Shown here one piece after another: positions 6,707 through 9,871 of a stretch of 9,871 nt of DNA. The notes beneath the pieces were generated by a model. The model was not told the DNA's origin. It searched no databases and was given only the letters and a program-made list of their open reading frames with translations. The translations under genes and the position numbers were made by a program. Numbering within the stretch: position 1 is the stretch's first letter; each line of letters opens with the position of its first letter. This stretch comes from JBHGBB01 sp041946755 (GTDB lineage: Bacteria > UBP4 > UBA4092 > JAOAEQ01): the NCBI GenBank assembly GCA_041946755.1, contig JBHGBB010000151.1:1-9871 (forward strand), in the 5' to 3' direction.

Positions 6707-6879
6707 ACTGGTTAATCTCGTTCTGTTGTTTTTTACTCGGGAGCATCAAATTGATGGAGCTACTTTCTACTAAATCATAGACGAATTTAGTTTATAAAAG
6801 GTTTAATATTGAAATGGTATTTAGTCCATATTTTTGGTTCGATTTTATACTGCATTGGCATCAAGCGCGTTCGAGAAAA

Positions 6880-8004
6880 TTAAAAATAAAGATTATTTTT
6901 GTTTATATACGTATCCGGTATAAATTTCCGGAGTTTCAAATAAAACCAGTTTACAATCCGGTTATCTCCCGCAATCGGACATCGATTTTTAATAACCTCA
7001 TGCTGATGCAGTTGGGTATAGAGCCACTGAATCGCCGGACGATATACCGGTGCCGGAGAATTGTTCAGGGACTTATAATATTTTCTTACTTCTTCATAAT
7101 ATCCTCGTTCCATTAATCCTTTTGCAAGACTTGTCGGTGAAACCTGCGGACTCCTCAACGCAGCTAATTGCAGCATCCAATACCGCGCTTCACCGACTTT
7201 TCCCAGTTCCAGACAAACTAACCCTAAATCATTATAAGTATTTCCGGCCCAGCGATATTTGATTGGCCATGGGATATCCGTTTTACAGGTTAATACTTGC
7301 CGGAGAAGCCAATATGCTTGATGATACTCTTTTTTCTTTGTATAACATTCCGCTTGATAGTTTAATAATTGCATTTTGTTATCGATAGGAAATTGAATAA
7401 ACGCCAGGTTGATGGTTAATATCCCTCTATCATATTCACCTAAATCGATATATCCTTCAACTAGATGAGTAATAATAATATTTGCTTCAACAATATCCAT
7501 TTCCGTCGTACCCGTAATATAGGTAAGTGCACGTTCTAAATGCGCTATCCCGGCTAGCGCTTCTTCCCGATGCAGGGTTGTTGATAAACTCTGTTCCGGC
7601 GGAATAGAATGCCACAGTCTACGTTGGGCAACTGCTATCTCGTCGGTTAATGGAATCGCATTATCTAATAAGATACTACCCACCATACAATTCACCCAGA
7701 CATCTTGCGGATGCGTTTTTAAGTATCGAGTTAAATTTTTTAGGATGCGATCAGTGAACTCCTGGTCATATAAATAGAACGAACTCCCATAAAAATAGAT
7801 GAGATCGCTGGTTGGCTCATATTGCGCGAGATTGATTAATGCTTGTTTAAGTGCGGCGTGATTACGACTGGTTAACGCGGAAAATGCGGCTTTTTCGAAC
7901 GGCGACATTTCCCAGAAATAGGCATAACTTTGTGTCGTACCGAACCATAAGGTAGATAGACAACAGATGATTACTATAGCGAGATATTTAAGATATTTTG
8001 GCAT
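6880..8004 (-). CDS. Exported TPR-like helical-repeat protein, intact paralog
   Basis: 374 residues. Residues 5-28 are a signal peptide (hydrophobic core IVIICCLSTLWF, cleavage near SYA-YF); the cysteines are not in a lipobox context, so it is probably not a lipoprotein. The rest is predicted all-helical. Conserved blocks shared with the neighbouring copy: MSPFEKAAFSAL (33-44), YGSSFYLYDQEFTD (72-85), HPQDVWVNCMVGSILLDN (98-115), TTLHREEALAGIAHLERAL (142-160). The best TPR-like helices lie at about 212-237 (LLNYQAECYTKKKEYHQAYWLLRQVL) and 257-283 (YNDLGLVCLELGKVGEARYWMLQLAAL). A basic tail of about 60 residues follows that the paralog lacks. The start is supported by GGGAGA about 10 bases upstream of ATG. 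It is 173 bp upstream of the split copy on the same strand, so the pair is a tandem duplication. No specific function can be named. Confidence 0.8.
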   Translation of the reverse strand: MPKYLKYLAIVIICCLSTLWFGTTQSYAYFWEMSPFEKAAFSALTSRNHAALKQALINLAQYEPTSDLIYFYGSSFYLYDQEFTDRILKNLTRYLKTHPQDVWVNCMVGSILLDNAIPLTDEIAVAQRRLWHSIPPEQSLSTTLHREEALAGIAHLERALTYITGTTEMDIVEANIIITHLVEGYIDLGEYDRGILTINLAFIQFPIDNKMQLLNYQAECYTKKKEYHQAYWLLRQVLTCKTDIPWPIKYRWAGNTYNDLGLVCLELGKVGEARYWMLQLAALRSPQVSPTSLAKGLMERGYYEEVRKYYKSLNNSPAPVYRPAIQWLYTQLHQHEVIKNRCPIAGDNRIVNWFYLKLRKFIPDTYINKNNLYF

Positions 8005-8225
8005 ACCGATAAATCTCCCAGGATATTTTTTCCCAAATGGAAAAAAATCAGGGCAGATATAGCATATATTATGTCAAAGACGAACCTGGCGCGAAAAAGG
8101 TTTATTCGAAATAATAAAAAGTGCAAAATCGGTTTATATAATATTGATTTATTTATGGTTAGGTAAATTTGGCCTGTCTATTTTATCTTAGATATCCAAA
8201 TCTTCCCAAGAACTTGTCTTTCTCC

Positions 8226-8267
8226 GGAGTTGCACCGAACGAGATCGATCTCGTTCGGTGCAACTCC
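8226..8267. repeat. Perfect 42-bp palindrome
   Basis: The left half GGAGTTGCACCGAACGAGAT plus a final C is matched base for base by the reverse complement on the right, with no spacer; the centre is GATCGATC. Pairing breaks at 8225/8268. It is about 57% GC in otherwise AT-rich DNA. A short T-run (8285-8289) lies too far downstream for a canonical terminator, and neither flanking gene is transcribed towards it. Confidence 0.97.
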
Positions 8268-8338
8268 CATTGCTGCTCCCCTCTTTTTTAGTTTACTTCC
8301 TGTCTATTTAAATGATAAAATCGTTGGGATAAAAAACC

Positions 8339-8514
8339 GTTAAATAATTAGATGGTTAAATAGTAAAATCAAATCTCTAAAACCAAAAATAACCGCAGAG
8401 AACGCCAAGAAGGTACGGAGTTCGCAAAGGTTTTCTCAGCGTTTTTTACGCGCTTTGCGATTAGAGCATTAAATGGTTTCCTTATATAACCATTTAACCA
8501 TTTAACTATTTAAC
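8339..8514. mobile_element. MITE-like element with ~27-bp terminal inverted repeats
   Basis: The left end 8339-8365 (starting GTTAAATAATTAGATGGTTA) and the reverse complement of the right end 8488-8514 (starting GTTAAATAGTTAAATGGTTA) agree at 23 of 27 positions. They enclose about 122 bp that contains the CGCAGAG-like array and nested hairpins. The right end is also a short 8-bp tandem array (AACCATTT, AACCATTT, AACTATTT), and TTAAATGGTT (8469-8478) pairs perfectly with AACCATTTAA (8488-8497). No transposase and no clear target-site duplication are visible, so the ends may instead be independent low-complexity repeats. Confidence 0.45.
8391..8460. repeat. CGCAGAG-type degenerate short tandem repeat with nested hairpins
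   Basis: Units CGCAGAG (8394), CGCCAAG (8403), TACGGAG (8414) and CGCAAAG (8423) recur every 9-11 bases. TCGCAAAG (8422-8429) pairs with CTTTGCGA (8453-8460), and inside that GCGT (8439-8442) pairs with ACGC (8448-8451) around TTTTT. I recognise the general 'ACCGCAGAG...CGCAAAG' texture as recurring between genes in many unrelated environmental bacteria; that is recollection, not a search result. Confidence 0.7.
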
Positions 8515-8530
8515 TCGGATATATTAAAAC

Positions 8531-8535
8531 GGAGG
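8531..8535 (+). promoter_or_regulatory. Strong ribosome binding site of the PLD gene
   Basis: GGAGG lies seven bases before the ATG at 8543, the clearest Shine-Dalgarno in the window, and fixes the start of the phospholipase D family gene. Confidence 0.85.
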
Positions 8536-8542
8536 GTACATT

Positions 8543-9781
8543 ATGAAGATACAGTATCGATGGTTAATATATTTAGTAATAGCGAGTTTCTTGGTACCAA
8601 GTGTTTATAGTATGGAGCAGCTCGGTGGGTATCCCGATTTCGAACTGGTGGAAAGTATCCCGGTCGAAACCATGCTCGATAACCCGAATATCAGAAATGC
8701 GCCGGAAGTTTGGTTGGAATTGATTAATAATGCTAAAAAATCGATTGATATCGAGCAATTCTATATTTCCAACCTGCCGAATGAACCGTTAGAACCAATC
8801 ATTCAGGCGATTATAAACGCTTCCCAGCGCGGGGTTAAGGTTCGGGTGATAGCAGAAGCCAAATTCTATAAAACCTATCCGGAAACCTTGGACCGGTTGA
8901 AAAAAGAGAAGAATATCCAAGTCCGGATAATTGATTTCGGGAAACTTGCCGGAGGTATCCAGCATGCGAAATATTTTATTATCGATTCAGAGCAGGTGTT
9001 TTTCGGGAGCCAGAATTTCGATTTTCGGGCTTTGAAACATATCCATGAACTCGGATTTAGAATTAAGAACCCGGAATGTACTAAAATCTTTTTAGATTTA
9101 TTCGAGTTAGACTGGAAACTAGCGGAAAAGAATGATGCGAGTTTGTTGAAAACTCTATTAATCCCAAAAAAATATTCTGTTCCAATCAGATATTATTCAC
9201 CTAAAGATGCGCTAGTTGTTTTCACTCCCGTTTATAGTCCTACCGGCTGGATCCCGGACGAATCTCTTTGGGACGAAAAATATATCGTTCAGATGATCGA
9301 TACCGCAAAACAAGAAGTGATGCTGCAGGTGTTAACCTATAACCCCGGATTAAAAGGCGGCGGATATTTCCCCGACCTTGATCAGGCGCTGCAACGGGCA
9401 GCGAACCGCGGAGTTAAAGTTAAACTAATCGTTGCCGATTGGTCGAAACGGAAACCGGCTATCGATTATCTAAAAAAGTTAGCGGTAATCCCGAATATCG
9501 AAGTTAAACTGAGTACTATCCCGGCATGGTCGGGTGGGTATGTCTCTTATGCCCGGGTAGAACATTGCAAATATCTGGTAGTCGATTTGACCCGATGCTG
9601 GGTCGGCACCAGTAACTGGGAAAAAGGATATTTCTATGATACCCGGAATGTCGGAGTAGTCGTTTATAACGATTATATTTCCGGGCTCTTGCGCCAAATC
9701 TTTATGAAAAGTTGGACTGGGCCTTATACCTATCTGGTGAAACCGGAAGAAGAATACGTTCCGCCGAGAACCAGCGATTAG
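8543..9781 (+). CDS. Exported phospholipase D family protein with two HKD motifs (PLD3/PLD4-like)
   Basis: 412 residues. Residues 1-23 are a signal peptide (hydrophobic LIYLVIASFLVPSVYS), placing it in the periplasm or outside. Two PLD half-domains follow, each with an intact H-x-K-x4-D motif: H141-A-K143 ... D148, followed by GSQNFD (155-160), and H341-C-K343 ... D348, followed by GTSNWEKGYF (355-364). The repeated helix-strand lead-ins are also visible (AIINASQRGVKVRVIAEA, 89-106; QALQRAANRGVKVKLIVADW, 281-300). In this superfamily the two histidines form one active site that cleaves phosphodiesters through a covalent phosphohistidine. The GTSNW...YF context and secreted two-domain layout resemble PLD3/PLD4, which in animals act as 5' exonucleases on single-stranded nucleic acid, so the substrate may be nucleic acid rather than lipid. 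It stands alone, divergent from the TPR genes, with no terminator visible in the 90 bp left. Confidence 0.92.
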   Translation: MKIQYRWLIYLVIASFLVPSVYSMEQLGGYPDFELVESIPVETMLDNPNIRNAPEVWLELINNAKKSIDIEQFYISNLPNEPLEPIIQAIINASQRGVKVRVIAEAKFYKTYPETLDRLKKEKNIQVRIIDFGKLAGGIQHAKYFIIDSEQVFFGSQNFDFRALKHIHELGFRIKNPECTKIFLDLFELDWKLAEKNDASLLKTLLIPKKYSVPIRYYSPKDALVVFTPVYSPTGWIPDESLWDEKYIVQMIDTAKQEVMLQVLTYNPGLKGGGYFPDLDQALQRAANRGVKVKLIVADWSKRKPAIDYLKKLAVIPNIEVKLSTIPAWSGGYVSYARVEHCKYLVVDLTRCWVGTSNWEKGYFYDTRNVGVVVYNDYISGLLRQIFMKSWTGPYTYLVKPEEEYVPPRTSD

Positions 9782-9871
9782 TTTACTTGATTGTTTGATG
9801 CTGGAAAAAGATTAAAAGCTCAAGTATGATATAGAAGAAATTAGGGGAGTTGGAGGCTCAGAAGCGGGGAA

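Larger units (their letters stand above)
8005..8542. other. 538-bp gene-free divergent spacer
   Basis: No credible gene lies between the two divergent genes. From the left it holds a TTTTTTCC/GGAAAAAA hairpin (8026-8033 with 8039-8046) in the leader of the TPR gene, an AT-rich stretch with a TATAAT at 8137-8142 but no matching -35, the 42-bp palindrome (8226-8267), and the inverted-repeat element (8339-8514). I see nothing I can call in 8049-8225 beyond AT-rich DNA. Confidence 0.7.

Noticed and set aside
6769..6791. ACTAAAT / ATTTAGT hairpin between the two TPR genes
   Set aside because: A 7-bp AT-only stem with a 9-base loop is expected by chance in this AT-rich spacer, and there is no T-run.
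8226..8289. The 42-bp palindrome plus downstream T-run as an intrinsic terminator
   Set aside because: The T-run starts 18 bases after the stem, and both neighbouring genes are transcribed away from it.
8391..8460. CRISPR array
   Set aside because: Units are only 9-11 bases apart, degenerate and without unique spacers, and no cas gene is present.
9782..9871. A further gene or terminator after the PLD gene
   Set aside because: The last 90 bases show no start with a ribosome site and no stem followed by a T-run.

Overview
The window looks like a metagenome-derived contig from an uncultivated diderm (two-membrane) bacterium. Most of it, from about position 346 rightwards, is moderately AT-rich. 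It encodes mainly exported proteins with N-terminal signal peptides, including an outer-membrane secretin-domain protein and a Skp/OmpH-like periplasmic protein, which together argue for an outer membrane. I cannot name a phylum. The intergenic spaces hold many short degenerate tandem repeats (7-, 8- and about 9-bp periods) and inverted repeats, a texture often seen in poorly characterised environmental lineages. The first ~345 bases are visibly more GC-rich and encode, on the minus strand, a fragment of a PHP-domain metal-dependent hydrolase. They join the rest inside a ~22-bp stretch that reads sensibly in two frames for two unrelated proteins. This is most simply explained as a chimeric join (assembly or amplification), although a real recombination cannot be excluded.

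Layout: (1) 1-345, PHP-domain fragment, minus strand, GC-rich. (2) 324-2444, minus strand: an intact three-domain calcineurin-like metallophosphoesterase followed 39 bp downstream by a second copy, of which only the N-terminal domain survives before the junction. (3) 2561-3946, plus strand: a DHA2-type 14-TM major facilitator efflux transporter, divergent from the phosphoesterase. (4) 3963-4050, a hairpin and a strong bidirectional terminator between convergent genes. (5) 4166-5540, minus strand: a Skp/OmpH-like exported protein with a good sigma70 promoter, followed by a mini-secretin lacking the usual N-domains. (6) 5718-8004, minus strand: two paralogous exported TPR-like proteins. The downstream copy is split by a frameshift in an A6 run that happens to be an A-AAA-AAG heptamer. 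(7) 8005-8542, a 538-bp gene-free divergent spacer with a perfect 42-bp palindrome and a MITE-like inverted-repeat structure. (8) 8543-9781, plus strand: an exported two-HKD phospholipase D family protein resembling the PLD3/PLD4 branch.

The genes do not form one recognisable pathway. The common thread is the cell envelope: an exported phosphoesterase, an exported PLD-fold enzyme, an efflux pump, a secretin-domain protein with a Skp-like partner, and exported helical-repeat proteins. I did not find a convincing new defence or mobile system. The items most worth a second look are the chimeric junction, the slippery-heptamer frameshift, the 42-bp palindrome and the MITE-like element next to it.
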